64,000 nucleotides of DNA. Origin: Flavobacteriaceae bacterium (GTDB lineage Bacteria > Bacteroidota > Bacteroidia > Flavobacteriales > Flavobacteriaceae). Positions 48,879 to 59,459 of this stretch are shown one piece after another. The stretch spans positions 1-64,000 of the forward strand of contig PKDY01000050.1 of NCBI GenBank assembly GCA_002862755.1, read 5' to 3'. The notes under the pieces are model-generated. The model saw only the letters and a program-made list of their open reading frames with translations. It made no database searches and had not been told where the DNA came from. The position numbers and the translations under genes are program-made. Within the stretch, counting starts at the first letter, position 1; each line of letters begins with the position of its first letter.

Positions 48879-50504
48879 ATGAATAGCTACGCCCAAATTA
48901 CGAAAACGATTTCGTTGGAAAAATATGGAATTAGAAACGCTTCACAAATTATTTACAATCCTTCGTATGAGTTTTTATACCAAGAAGAATTAAGTGAAGA
49001 TTTAAAAGGATTTGAAAGAGGTCAATTGTCAGAACTTGGAGCAGTGAATGTTATGACAGGAGAATTTACAGGTCGATCTCCAAAAGACAAGTATATTGTA
49101 AAAGATGAGGTAACCAAAGATTCTATTTGGTGGACTTCTGATAAAGCGGTAAATGATAATAAGCCTATTTCTACTGAAACTTGGAATGCACTTAAAGAAA
49201 CCACTGTAAATCAGTTATCAGGAAAAAAACTATATGTGGTTGATGCTTTTTGTGGTGCTAATGAAGATACTCGTTTAAAAGTTCGATTTATCATGGAAGT
49301 AGCTTGGCAAGCACATTTTGTTAAAAATATGTTTATCCGACCTACAGAAGCTGAATTAGAAAATTTTGGTGAGCCAGATTTTATTGTAATGAATGCGTCA
49401 AAAGCTTCTTTTAAAGATTTTGAACAACATAATTTAAATTCTGAAGTATATGTGGCTTTTAATCTAACTGAAAAAATTCAGTTAATTGGTGGAACATGGT
49501 ATGGTGGAGAAATGAAGAAAGGAATGTTTTCCATGATGAATTACTACTTGCCACTTCAAGGAATTGCTTCCATGCACTGTTCTGCTAATAAAGGCAAAGA
49601 TGGTGATGTTGCTGTTTTCTTTGGTTTGTCTGGGACTGGTAAAACCACCCTTTCAACAGATCCTAAGAGAGAATTAATTGGTGACGATGAGCATGGGTGG
49701 GATAACGACGGTATCTTTAATTTTGAAGGAGGTTGTTATGCAAAAACCATTGATCTAAGTGCAGCAAACGAACCAGATATTTTTAAAGCGATTAAGAAAA
49801 ATGCTTTATTAGAGAATGTAACCTTAGATGCAAATGGTAAAATTGATTTTGCTGATGGATCAGTAACTCAAAATACGCGTGTATCTTATCCAATTGAGCA
49901 CATTGAGAATATTGTTAAACCAGTATCTAAAGCAGGTCATGCTACAAAAGTCATTTTTCTTACGGCTGATGCTTTTGGAGTAATGCCTCCTGTGTCTAAA
50001 TTAACTCCTGAACAAACTAAGTATTACTTCTTATCTGGTTTTACGGCTAAATTAGCAGGAACTGAGAGAGGTGTTACTGAACCACAACCTACTTTTTCAG
50101 CTTGTTTTGGGAAAGCATTTTTATCTTTGCACCCTACTAAATATGGTGAAGAATTGGTTAAGAAAATGGAGGAGCACAATGCTACTGCTTATATGGTTAA
50201 CACAGGATGGAATGGAACTGGTAAAAGGATTTCTATAAAAGATACTCGTGCGATTATAGATGCTATTTTAGACGGTTCAATCGAAAAAGCGGAAACTAAA
50301 GTTATTCCAGTATTTAATTTTAATGTTCCTGTTGCTTTGCATGATGTAGATCCGTCTATTTTAGATCCAAGAGAAACTTATGAAGATGTTTCTAAATGGG
50401 AAGTGAAAGCTAAGGATTTAGCGTCTAGATTCGTTAAAAACTTTGAGCAATATACAGATAATGAGGAAGGAAAGCAATTAGTAAATGCAGGTCCTTCTTT
50501 ATAA
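48879..50504 (+). CDS. pckA: Phosphoenolpyruvate carboxykinase (ATP)
   Basis: [46 protein letters not shown] 48879 preferred; track TTG 48843 lies in a TAATTTTG -7 element. Confidence 0.96.
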   Translation: MNSYAQITKTISLEKYGIRNASQIIYNPSYEFLYQEELSEDLKGFERGQLSELGAVNVMTGEFTGRSPKDKYIVKDEVTKDSIWWTSDKAVNDNKPISTETWNALKETTVNQLSGKKLYVVDAFCGANEDTRLKVRFIMEVAWQAHFVKNMFIRPTEAELENFGEPDFIVMNASKASFKDFEQHNLNSEVYVAFNLTEKIQLIGGTWYGGEMKKGMFSMMNYYLPLQGIASMHCSANKGKDGDVAVFFGLSGTGKTTLSTDPKRELIGDDEHGWDNDGIFNFEGGCYAKTIDLSAANEPDIFKAIKKNALLENVTLDANGKIDFADGSVTQNTRVSYPIEHIENIVKPVSKAGHATKVIFLTADAFGVMPPVSKLTPEQTKYYFLSGFTAKLAGTERGVTEPQPTFSACFGKAFLSLHPTKYGEELVKKMEEHNATAYMVNTGWNGTGKRISIKDTRAIIDAILDGSIEKAETKVIPVFNFNVPVALHDVDPSILDPRETYEDVSKWEVKAKDLASRFVKNFEQYTDNEEGKQLVNAGPSL

Positions 50505-50524
50505 AAAATATCAAATACTAATTT

Positions 50525-50558
50525 AAAAGGGTTCTAAATTATTTTAGAACCCTTTTTT
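50525..50558 (+). terminator. Terminator of pckA
   Basis: AAAAGGGTTCTAAATTATTTTAGAACCCTTTTTT. Confidence 0.88.
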
Positions 50559-50585
50559 ATGTTTTTATAATAAAAATGTTTATTA

Positions 50586-51344
50586 TTATTTTCCTTTGTT
50601 TGCTTCTATAATATATTTTTCTAATGCACCAGTCATTGAAGGTGTTCCTGGTGATGGAGCCATAATATCAACTCGTAAACCGCTATCAATTGCTTCTTTT
50701 TGTGTGGTTGTTCCAAAAACTGCAATTCTAGTATTGTTTTGTTTGAAATCTGGAAAATTTTTAAAAAGAGACTTAATTCCTGTTGGGCTGAAAAAAGCCA
50801 AAACATCATAATATACATCTTTCAAATCAGATAAATCACTCATAACTGTTCTATAAAAAATAGCTGGTGTCCATGATATTTTTAAACTATCTAAAGTTTG
50901 AGGGATGTCATAATTTAATTGATCAGACGCAGGTAATAAAAACTTTTCGTCTTTGTATTTTTTAATTAGTGGTGCTAAATCGACAAAATCTTTTTGTCCT
51001 ACATAAATTTTCCTTTTTCGATACACTACATAACGTTGTAAGTAAAAAGCGACTGCTTCTGATTGACAAAAGTACCTCATATCTTCAGGAACTTTAAAGC
51101 GCATTTCTTCAGCAACTCTAAAAAAATGATCAACAGAATTTCTACTTGTTAAAATAATCGCAGTAAAATTGTTTAAATCTATTTTTTGTGCTCTTATTTC
51201 TTTGGCAGGAACTCCTTCTACGTGGATAAAAGGTCTGAAGTCAACTTTAACTTTAAGTTTGTTTTGTAACTCAAAATAGGGAGAATTCTCTACTTTAGGC
51301 TCTGGTTGTGAAACCAAAATTGTTTTCACTTTTAAATTTGACAT
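50586..51344 (-). CDS. hemD: Uroporphyrinogen-III synthase
   Basis: KTILVSQPEPKVENSPYFEL; AIILTSRNSVDHFFRVAEE; AFFSPTGIKSLFKNFPDF. Confidence 0.8.
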   Translation of the reverse strand: MSNLKVKTILVSQPEPKVENSPYFELQNKLKVKVDFRPFIHVEGVPAKEIRAQKIDLNNFTAIILTSRNSVDHFFRVAEEMRFKVPEDMRYFCQSEAVAFYLQRYVVYRKRKIYVGQKDFVDLAPLIKKYKDEKFLLPASDQLNYDIPQTLDSLKISWTPAIFYRTVMSDLSDLKDVYYDVLAFFSPTGIKSLFKNFPDFKQNNTRIAVFGTTTQKEAIDSGLRVDIMAPSPGTPSMTGALEKYIIEANKGK

Positions 51345-51354
51345 ACGCTTTGTT

Positions 51355-52053
51355 CTAATTTTTTGTAATAAAATAATAGATAAAATAGTAAGGTGCTATT
51401 TCAAGGGTGCAAAGATATAAAATAAAATAAAATATTTTACGTAATACTAAATTTTGATAGATTTTTAAAGCAACAATGTAAGTGGTTAAATTGGCTAAAA
51501 AGAGAATAATAATAATGATGTAATATAGCCAGTTTTTGTTCCATTCAGGATTGTAAAAAAGAATAATGTTTACAGGTAAAAGTAAAAAACCAAAATAGGT
51601 TCGGTAACTTACTTTTAATAAATTGAACTGTTCGTTAAATTCTTCAATTTTAAATGTGGTAGCGATAATTTTTTCAATTAAATATTTCGATAAAATAAAA
51701 ACGGCTAGAAAAGTAAAAATTTGTAAAAAAAGGATACCTTCAGGAGTTTTGGAATATTGAAATTGTTTCAAAAATAAAAGGATGAAAAAAGTTAAAGAAA
51801 CCAGTTGAATAAAAAACATAGAAATCGTAAAACCACTTCTTAAATTACTCGTGTCTTTATAAATTTTAGTATACTTATCTGAAACTGCTAATTTGATAAA
51901 CTCAGTAAAACGAGCTTGAAAAACATTTTTGTTTACACCAATAACAAGAAAGCTTAGGACAAATAAAATTGTTGCCCAGTCCTTAAAGTGAATCACTCTT
52001 TCCTGAAATTGAATTGCTATCATTTGTGGCAAATTTACAAAAATTAACTTCAA
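51355..52053 (-). CDS. DUF4271-like membrane protein
   Basis: Multi-TM protein adjacent to hemD, as is common in Flavobacteriaceae. Confidence 0.65.
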   Translation of the reverse strand: MKLIFVNLPQMIAIQFQERVIHFKDWATILFVLSFLVIGVNKNVFQARFTEFIKLAVSDKYTKIYKDTSNLRSGFTISMFFIQLVSLTFFILLFLKQFQYSKTPEGILFLQIFTFLAVFILSKYLIEKIIATTFKIEEFNEQFNLLKVSYRTYFGFLLLPVNIILFYNPEWNKNWLYYIIIIILFLANLTTYIVALKIYQNLVLRKIFYFILYLCTLEIAPYYFIYYFITKN

Positions 52054-52127
52054 ATAATTATTATAAATTTATTAAGAGATAAACTTAATAAATAGTTTAT
52101 TTTTGTAATCGAAAATTAATTTAAGGG

Positions 52128-52853
52128 ATGTTGAAGGCAATAGTAGTAATACCAACATACAATGAAATAGAAAATATAGACCATATTATACATGCCGTAT
52201 TTTCTTTGCAAACCGAATTTCATATTTTAATTGTAGACGATAATTCACCTGATGGAACATCAAAAAGAGTAGAAGATTTACAACAACAATATAAAGAAAA
52301 ACTTTTTCTATCCGTAAGAACTAAGAAATCGGGTTTAGGGACGGCTTATGTTCATGGTTTTAAATGGGCTTTATTACAAGGGTATGAATATATTTTTGAA
52401 ATGGATGCTGATTTTTCTCACAACCCTCAAGATTTAGAACGTTTATTATTTGCTTGTGAGAAGGAACAGGCTGATGTTGCCATTGGATCTCGCTATTCAA
52501 CCGGTGTTAATGTGGTAAATTGGCCTTTAAATCGAGTACTAATGTCTTATTTTGCTTCTGTATATGTTAAATTAATTACAGGAATGAAAATTCATGATGC
52601 TACGGCGGGTTTTATTTGTTACAGAAAAAATGTTTTGGAAAAAATTAATTTAGATAGAATAAAATTCATAGGTTATGCGTTTCAAATAGAAATGAAATAC
52701 AGGGCTTATGTCCAAAAGTTTAAAATAGTAGAAGTGCCTATTATTTTTACCGATAGAACCAAAGGACAATCTAAAATGAGCGGATCTATTATAAGAGAAG
52801 CCGTTTTTGGAGTTGTTTTATTACGAATAAGAAAAATTTTTAACCAACTATAA
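52128..52853 (+). CDS. Polyprenol monophosphomannose synthase-like glycosyltransferase
   Basis: VVIPTYNEIENIDHIIHAVF, ILIVDDNSPDGTSKRV, FEMDADFSHNPQDLERLL. Confidence 0.9.
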   Translation: MLKAIVVIPTYNEIENIDHIIHAVFSLQTEFHILIVDDNSPDGTSKRVEDLQQQYKEKLFLSVRTKKSGLGTAYVHGFKWALLQGYEYIFEMDADFSHNPQDLERLLFACEKEQADVAIGSRYSTGVNVVNWPLNRVLMSYFASVYVKLITGMKIHDATAGFICYRKNVLEKINLDRIKFIGYAFQIEMKYRAYVQKFKIVEVPIIFTDRTKGQSKMSGSIIREAVFGVVLLRIRKIFNQL

Positions 52854-54202
52854 TGAGTACCTTTTTAATTAAAAATGCTAAAATTGTAAATGAAGGTGTG
52901 GTCTTTGAAGGAGATGTATTAATTGAAAATGAATTCATCAAAGAAATTGCAGAACAAATCAGTTTAAAATCTTCAGATTGTATTATTATTGATGCGGAAG
53001 GGAGTTATTTAATGCCAGGAGCTATTGATGATCAAGTGCATTTTAGAGAGCCAGGATTAACACATAAAGGAAATATTGAATCGGAGAGTAGAGCAGCTGT
53101 CGCAGGAGGAATAACGTCTTTCATTGAGCAACCAAATACAGTCCCAAATGCGGTTACTCAAGAACTCTTAGAACAAAAATATGAAATTGCTGCAGCTACT
53201 TCTTATGCGAACTATTCTTTTATGATGGGTGGTACCAATGATAATTTGGAAGAAGTATTAAAAACTAATCCTCGAAATGTAGCTGGAATAAAATTGTTTT
53301 TAGGTTCTTCTACTGGAAATATGTTGGTTGATAAACAAGATGTTTTAGAAAAGATTTTTTCTTCAACAAAAATGCTAATTGCAGTTCATTGTGAAGATGA
53401 AGGAACAATTAAAGCTAATTTAGAAAGATATAAAGAAGAATTTGGAGACGATATTCCAATGCAATACCATCCTTTAATAAGAAGTGCAGAAGCGTGTTAT
53501 ATTTCTTCTTCAAAAGCGATTGAGTTGGCAAAAAAAACAGGTGCAAGATTGCATGTTTTTCATTTGTCAACCGCAAAAGAAATGGAATTATTTACAAATA
53601 AAATTCCATTAGAACAAAAACAAATTACGGCTGAAGTTTGTGTGCATCACCTATTGTTTAGCGATGAGGATTATGATACTAAGGGTTCCTTAATTAAATG
53701 GAATCCAGCGGTAAAAACAAAAGAAGATAGAGAAGCTTTATGGCAGGCTTTAGTGGAAGATAAAATTGATGTAATAGCTACGGATCATGCTCCACATACT
53801 TTAGAAGAAAAAATCAACCCTTATACGACTTGTCCTTCAGGAGGACCTTTAGTACAACATGCTGTCGTTGCTATGTTTGAAGCTTTTCATAAAGGTAAAA
53901 TTTCAGTAGAAAAAATTGTGGAAAAAATGTGCCATAATCCTGCTAAAATTTTTAAGATTGAAAAACGAGGTTTTATAAAAGAAGGATACTACGCTGATTT
54001 AGCAATTGTTAATCCGCATTTGCCTTGGAATGTAAAAAAAGAAAATATTTTATACCATTGTGGTTGGTCTCCTTTTGAAGGAGCAACTTTTAAATCTAGA
54101 GTGACGCATACTTTTGTAAATGGGCGATTGGTTTATGCAAATGGACGTAGTAAAGATATTAAAGTGGGTAAAAGGTTATTATTTGAAAGAGAAGTAAAAT
54201 GA
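52853..54202 (+). CDS. pyrC: Dihydroorotase
   Basis: LMPGAIDDQVHFREPGLTHKGNIESESRAAVAGG; IATDHAPHTLEEK. Confidence 0.9.
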   Translation: MSTFLIKNAKIVNEGVVFEGDVLIENEFIKEIAEQISLKSSDCIIIDAEGSYLMPGAIDDQVHFREPGLTHKGNIESESRAAVAGGITSFIEQPNTVPNAVTQELLEQKYEIAAATSYANYSFMMGGTNDNLEEVLKTNPRNVAGIKLFLGSSTGNMLVDKQDVLEKIFSSTKMLIAVHCEDEGTIKANLERYKEEFGDDIPMQYHPLIRSAEACYISSSKAIELAKKTGARLHVFHLSTAKEMELFTNKIPLEQKQITAEVCVHHLLFSDEDYDTKGSLIKWNPAVKTKEDREALWQALVEDKIDVIATDHAPHTLEEKINPYTTCPSGGPLVQHAVVAMFEAFHKGKISVEKIVEKMCHNPAKIFKIEKRGFIKEGYYADLAIVNPHLPWNVKKENILYHCGWSPFEGATFKSRVTHTFVNGRLVYANGRSKDIKVGKRLLFEREVK

Positions 54203-54630
54203 AAAGAATAGTAGTATTTGTTTTTTTAGTTTTGATTTCATGTGCAGAAAACCCTGTGACTGAACCAGACCGTTTGTTGTCTGAAGACACAATGGTGGAT
54301 ATTTTATATGATACAGCATTGTTACAGGCTTCTGAAGCTTATTTGCCAAATAAACTAACAGAAAACAAAATACGGATTAAAAATTATATTTATACAAAAT
54401 ACGATTTAGACAGTACAACGTATTATCAAAATCAAAGGTATTATGCTGCAGATTTTAAAAAATATAAAAGGATGTATAAAAAGGTTTCTGATCGTTTACA
54501 GCAAAGAAAAACCGAATTGGATACTTTAATTGCTCAAGAAAATCGTAAAGTACCCGAAAAATCAACCGATAAAAAAAGAGAATTTAATAAGCCTTCGATA
54601 AAGGAATTAGATAGTCTTTCATCTCAATAA
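54199..54630 (+). CDS. DUF4296-like lipoprotein
   Basis: LISCAENPVTEPDRLLSEDTMVDILYDTALLQA. Confidence 0.75.
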   Translation: MKRIVVFVFLVLISCAENPVTEPDRLLSEDTMVDILYDTALLQASEAYLPNKLTENKIRIKNYIYTKYDLDSTTYYQNQRYYAADFKKYKRMYKKVSDRLQQRKTELDTLIAQENRKVPEKSTDKKREFNKPSIKELDSLSSQ

Positions 54631-55576
54631 AGGAATAGTTCAATACCGAATTAATTTTAGCATTGCTGTATTCTTTTTTATTGTGTGAAGCAATGGCTGT
54701 AAGTTTTGTAAACTTTCTTTTTCTTCCGGTTAGTTTTGAAATCAACCAATCCATTTTCCATGCTAAGTTTGTAAGGGTTTTATTGGCGTGAATGAATGGT
54801 TTTTTTACTTGCATTGCTTCAGCAATTTCAAACAAAAGTTGTTCAAAGGTTGTGTTTTCAGCTATAAGAATAAAACGTTGATTAAATTCTTTTTGCATCA
54901 TTAAAGAATACATAATTGAAACCACATCTTCAACAGCAATTATTCCGGTTTTTCCTTTTGTATAAAAAGAAATACCTTTTTTTACCACAGCAAAAAAACG
55001 ATTGCTTTCTTGTTCTGGAAAACCGCTACCAAAAATAATTCCTGGATTTACCACGATACAATTTAAGCCTTCTTGTTGTCCTCTCCAAACTTCCATTTCA
55101 GCACCATATTTGGAAATAGCGTAATCACTATGCAGTTTTTCTGGATTCCACTCGGTTTCTTCAGTAATGAGGAATTCATTTTCTTTTGCATCTCCTAACG
55201 CTGCTATCGAACTTACGTAACAAAGTTGGTTTACCTTTTTATCAATGCAACAGTTAATTACATTGGCAGTACCCTCAATATTAATTTTACGAAGATCTTC
55301 TTCATCTTTTGGGTCAAACGATATTAACGCGGCACAATGATAAACTGAAGTTATATTTTCAAAAGCTTTTTCAAGAGATGGAATATCGGTTATATCGCCC
55401 TTAATCCAATTAATTTGTTCAAAGAGTACTATTTGGTTTTTGGAAAGAAAGAGTTGTTTAACCGTTTCAATTTTACTTTTATCTCGGTATAACGCTTTTA
55501 CTGTTTCATTTTTTGAAAGCAGTTGAAGTAATAAATGAGAGCCTACTAAGCCCGTTGCACCAGTAACTAGAATCAT
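54584..55576 (-). CDS. NAD-dependent epimerase/dehydratase family protein
   Basis: ILVTGATGLVGSHLLLQLL; YAISKYGAEMEVWR. Confidence 0.9.
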   Translation of the reverse strand: MILVTGATGLVGSHLLLQLLSKNETVKALYRDKSKIETVKQLFLSKNQIVLFEQINWIKGDITDIPSLEKAFENITSVYHCAALISFDPKDEEDLRKINIEGTANVINCCIDKKVNQLCYVSSIAALGDAKENEFLITEETEWNPEKLHSDYAISKYGAEMEVWRGQQEGLNCIVVNPGIIFGSGFPEQESNRFFAVVKKGISFYTKGKTGIIAVEDVVSIMYSLMMQKEFNQRFILIAENTTFEQLLFEIAEAMQVKKPFIHANKTLTNLAWKMDWLISKLTGRKRKFTKLTAIASHNKKEYSNAKINSVLNYSFIEMKDYLIPLSKAY

Positions 55577-55714
55577 AGTGTAAATATAAAGAGATTGTTT
55601 GACTTTTGATAGGATGACTTTCAGAATATTTTTTTAAAATTTAATGAAATTTGGAATTTGGAATAGGAAGTTTGGTTTCTAAAATTGATATATTTGCGAA
55701 AATTAATTACAAAA

Positions 55715-57022
55715 ATGGAGAATTTAGTAGAAGAATTAAGATGGAGAGGCCTTATTCATGATATAATGCCTGGAACTGAAGAACAACTAGTTAAAGAGTC
55801 TACCACTGTTTATATTGGCTTTGATCCTACCTCAGATTCTTTACACATAGGGAGTTTAGTGCCTATCATTTTACTAATGCATTTGAGAAAGTTTGGGCAT
55901 AAGCCTATTGCATTAGTAGGTGGTGCAACAGGGATGATTGGTGATCCTTCTGGAAAATCAAATGAGCGTAATTTGTTAGATGAAGATACATTAAATCATA
56001 ATGTAGAAGGTATTAAACGCGTTTTGTCTCGCTTTTTAGATTTCAATGCAACAGATGCAGCTGCTCCTATATTGGTCAATAATTATGATTGGATGAAAGA
56101 TTTTTCGTTCATTAATTTCGCACGAGATGTTGGGAAACGTATTACTGTTAACTACATGATGGCAAAAGATTCTGTAAAGAAACGTTTAAGTGGTGACGAA
56201 GGTAGTGAAGGAATGAGTTTTACAGAGTTTACGTACCAATTAATTCAAGGATACGATTTCTACCATTTAAATAAAGAATATAATTGTTTATTGCAAATGG
56301 GAGGAAGCGATCAATGGGGAAACATTACTACAGGTACCGAATTGGTTCGTAGGATGAACGTGGATAATGAGGAGCGTTCCAAAGCGTATGCTATGACCTG
56401 TCCTTTGATTACTAAAGCAGATGGTTCTAAATTTGGAAAATCTGAAGGAGGGAATGTATGGTTGGATGCCGATAAAACATCGCCATATAAATTTTACCAA
56501 TTTTGGTTAAATACTACCGATGTTGATGCTGAAAAATATATTAAAATTTTCACTTTTCTAGATCAAGAAACTGTTGAAAAATTAATTGCAACACATCATG
56601 AGGCTCCTCATTTAAGAGTGCTGCAAAAGCGTTTGGCTGAAGAATTGATGTTGTTAGTGCATTCTAAAGAAGATTTAGATGCTGCTATTTTTGCTTCTGG
56701 AGCCTTCTTTAGTAAAGATATGGCTGATTTGAAAACACTTTCAGAAAACGCTTTATTAGAAGTTTTTGATGGTATTCCAATGGCTGAGATAACAAAAGCT
56801 GATTTTAATGAAGGTTTGGATATGGTTGCTGCTTTGGCTACTAAAACTAACTTTTTGGCTTCAAACGGTGAAGCAAGAAGAGAACTAAAGCAAAATGCAG
56901 TTTCATTAAATAAAGAAAAAGTTACGGAAGAAAGAAGAATTACAGAAGAAGATTTGATTAATAATCAGTTCTTATTATTGCAAAAAGGGAAGAAAAACTA
57001 CTATGTAATAAGAGTGGTGTAA
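55715..57022 (+). CDS. tyrS: Tyrosine--tRNA ligase
   Basis: [35 protein letters not shown] 55715 preferred to TTG 55685. Confidence 0.96.
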   Translation: MENLVEELRWRGLIHDIMPGTEEQLVKESTTVYIGFDPTSDSLHIGSLVPIILLMHLRKFGHKPIALVGGATGMIGDPSGKSNERNLLDEDTLNHNVEGIKRVLSRFLDFNATDAAAPILVNNYDWMKDFSFINFARDVGKRITVNYMMAKDSVKKRLSGDEGSEGMSFTEFTYQLIQGYDFYHLNKEYNCLLQMGGSDQWGNITTGTELVRRMNVDNEERSKAYAMTCPLITKADGSKFGKSEGGNVWLDADKTSPYKFYQFWLNTTDVDAEKYIKIFTFLDQETVEKLIATHHEAPHLRVLQKRLAEELMLLVHSKEDLDAAIFASGAFFSKDMADLKTLSENALLEVFDGIPMAEITKADFNEGLDMVAALATKTNFLASNGEARRELKQNAVSLNKEKVTEERRITEEDLINNQFLLLQKGKKNYYVIRVV

Positions 57023-58003
57023 TTATAAAACCATTAGATTACAGCCTCTAATATCAGAATGATCAAAACGTCCCAACACTTCGAAAGAATGGTTGGGATA
57101 TTTTTTTCCCAAATCTTGTGTCGCAATAAACGAACATGAATTTACATTTGCTAAATCAATAACGTTAATTCCTCCTGTTTTTCCATTTGAAACATAGGAT
57201 AAAGCATCCTCTGTGTCTCTGGTTAGGATTTGCATCCAAGGTGGACATTCGAAAATGCCATTTCCAAGTGAATACGCTTGCGATAGAAGCTCGGTCATAC
57301 CGTATTCAGAATGTATAACAGGTACACCAAAACCGTGGCTTAAAATAGCGTGTAATTCTTCTCGAATCATTTCTTTTCGTTTTCCTTTCATACCACCCGT
57401 TTCCATAATGATGGTGTTTTTCAATTGAAAAGTATGTTTTTCTGTTAAATCTAATAAAGCATACGTTACCCCAATTAAAATTACATTTTGTCCCGATTGA
57501 TCTAAGGCAATCAATTTGGCAATCAAATCTTCATAATTATTTAAGTAAAAGCCAGAATCTGGGTGATTGCTACTTTGGATTAAATCATCAACCATATAAA
57601 TTAAAGAAGAACCTTCGCGCTCTAAATAAGAAGGAAGTAAAGCTAAAATGCAATAATCTTCAATGTTGCCGTAAAATTCTGAAAAACCCTTACGGTAACT
57701 TTGTCCGTATAACGAAATATCGGTTACTAAATGCTTGCTAGTTTGCATGCCTGTAGTTCCACTACTTGTAAAAATTTCTTGAACAGGGTTCGTTGTGCTG
57801 ACAATTTCATGACTTTTAAAAAACTGTATGGGTAAAAAAGGAATGTCTAGGATTGTTTTTACATTAGACTTGTTCTTGTTAAGATAATTACAAAATTCTT
57901 GATATACTTTGTTGTTGTCATATTGATAACGAAAAACTTTTAAGGTAAGTTTTTCAAAGTCTCTCTTGCTTGAAATGGTAAATATATCTTCTGTATGAAT
58001 CAT
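57023..58003 (-). CDS. LuxE/PaaK-like acyl-protein synthetase family protein
   Basis: EIFTSSGTTGMQTSKHLV; SHGFGVPVIHSEYGMTELLSQAYS. Confidence 0.8.
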   Translation of the reverse strand: MIHTEDIFTISSKRDFEKLTLKVFRYQYDNNKVYQEFCNYLNKNKSNVKTILDIPFLPIQFFKSHEIVSTTNPVQEIFTSSGTTGMQTSKHLVTDISLYGQSYRKGFSEFYGNIEDYCILALLPSYLEREGSSLIYMVDDLIQSSNHPDSGFYLNNYEDLIAKLIALDQSGQNVILIGVTYALLDLTEKHTFQLKNTIIMETGGMKGKRKEMIREELHAILSHGFGVPVIHSEYGMTELLSQAYSLGNGIFECPPWMQILTRDTEDALSYVSNGKTGGINVIDLANVNSCSFIATQDLGKKYPNHSFEVLGRFDHSDIRGCNLMVL

Positions 58004-58059
58004 AATGAAATGCTGAAACTATTCCTCTTTCGAATACTTGCAAAAGTATAAAATAAAAA

Positions 58060-58090
58060 AAAGCACCAACATAATGTTAGTGCTTTTAAA
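58060..58090 (-). terminator. Terminator downstream of 58110-58886
   Basis: AAAAGCACCAACATAATGTTAGTGCTTTT. Confidence 0.8.
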
Positions 58091-58109
58091 GAAATATTTT
58101 TAAAAGAAA

Positions 58110-58886
58110 TTATTTCACTACTAATTTTCTAGTTGCTGTTTTTCCTTCTTCTGTAATTTTTACAATATAAATACCAGCGTTTAAATTACCAGTATTAAAT
58201 GTGTTGTTGATTACATTTCCTTTTACTACTTCTTTACCTAATACATCATATACCTGAACAGTCATAGAAGCATTAGCATTTGATGAGAAGTTTAAGATGT
58301 TACCTGTTAAAGGGTTTGGATACATTTTTAAACCATCGATTGCATTGAAAGAAGTTGTATTCAATGAAGTTTGGTCAACTACTGAAAATTGATCAAAACT
58401 TACAGTACCACCATTATAAGCTCTCACAGCTAAAACAAAAATTGTTGCATTGGCCGGTGCAGTAACATTAATTGTAACTTGAGTCCATGAAGTTGCGGTA
58501 GGTAAATACCCATTGTTATTTCTTAACGGGTCATTTCCAGTATTAGCATCTTGATAAACGATTGTATTTGTAGCGTCTTTGTAATTACTCCATATTCTGG
58601 CATCGGTATTGTCTCCAGTTGCTTTGTACCAAAATGAAATTGTTAAATCGTGTCCTCCAGTAATTGCAATTTCTTGATAAAATCCTGTTGTAGCTGTTGC
58701 AACATAATTTGCAGAATTTGCTCCATCACTACCATCTCCATTGATTACACTTGGAAGAGTGTAACTTCCAGAAGGCCCAGCTGTCCAGTTATTAAGTCCA
58801 TCATCAAAAGTTGGATTAAGAACTAAATTTTGTCCTAAAACTGAAAAGGAAAATGTTAAAATTAATAAAAAGTAAAGTTTTTTCAT
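58110..58886 (-). CDS. T9SS-secreted protein with carbohydrate-binding-like domain
   Basis: Signal peptide; LVLNPTFDDGLNNWTAG; C-terminal LKMYPNPLTGNILNFSS...IYIVKITEEGKTATRKLVVK. Confidence 0.8.
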   Translation of the reverse strand: MKKLYFLLILTFSFSVLGQNLVLNPTFDDGLNNWTAGPSGSYTLPSVINGDGSDGANSANYVATATTGFYQEIAITGGHDLTISFWYKATGDNTDARIWSNYKDATNTIVYQDANTGNDPLRNNNGYLPTATSWTQVTINVTAPANATIFVLAVRAYNGGTVSFDQFSVVDQTSLNTTSFNAIDGLKMYPNPLTGNILNFSSNANASMTVQVYDVLGKEVVKGNVINNTFNTGNLNAGIYIVKITEEGKTATRKLVVK

Positions 58887-58990
58887 TTTTTAAAGTTTTT
58901 AAATGTTTACAAATATAGCAAGTATTTTCTGTTTTATGAAAATAGCCAATGTAAAATTATAGTTAAATAAAATAGAGGTTTTTTTGTTGA

Positions 58991-59344
58991 CTAATTGATA
59001 ATTAGCTTTCGAGTGGCAGAAGCTTCGCCTTCTTTGACTTTTACGATATATACACCTGTATTTAGTGCGCTAATATTTACTTCTTTTGTAGTTACAACGG
59101 CTTCAAATACTTTTTTTCCTAATACATCAAAAATTTCAACTTTCTTTTCTAAGCCTAATTTAGAAGTAATGTAAATTTTTCCATTATTCACTGGATTAGG
59201 GTAAATAGTAAGTCCCTCAATATTTGGGTCTTGAGTTGAAGTAGTACTTGAGGCAGAAGGTTTATTAGTCTGTGAGATACTATCTACAGAAAATAAAAGG
59301 GTACTAATAAGAATTATATAAAAGTATTTTTTTATCACTCGCAT
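58991..59344 (-). CDS. Small T9SS sorting-domain protein
   Basis: 117 aa, almost entirely signal peptide plus LTIYPNPVNNGKIYITS...VYIVKVKEGEASATRKLIIN. Confidence 0.75.
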   Translation of the reverse strand: MRVIKKYFYIILISTLLFSVDSISQTNKPSASSTTSTQDPNIEGLTIYPNPVNNGKIYITSKLGLEKKVEIFDVLGKKVFEAVVTTKEVNISALNTGVYIVKVKEGEASATRKLIIN

Positions 59345-59396
59345 TATTTTAAAAAGTAAATATAAACATTTTTTTAATGCAATAACAATGCCAAAT

Positions 59397-59423
59397 AAAA
59401 AAATCCCTCAATAGAGGGATTTT
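59397..59423 (-). terminator. Terminator downstream of 59460-60992
   Basis: AAAAATCCCTCAATAGAGGGATTTTT. Confidence 0.85.
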
Positions 59424-59459
59424 TAACTTTTATTATAGAAAAATTCTAATCTTTATAAG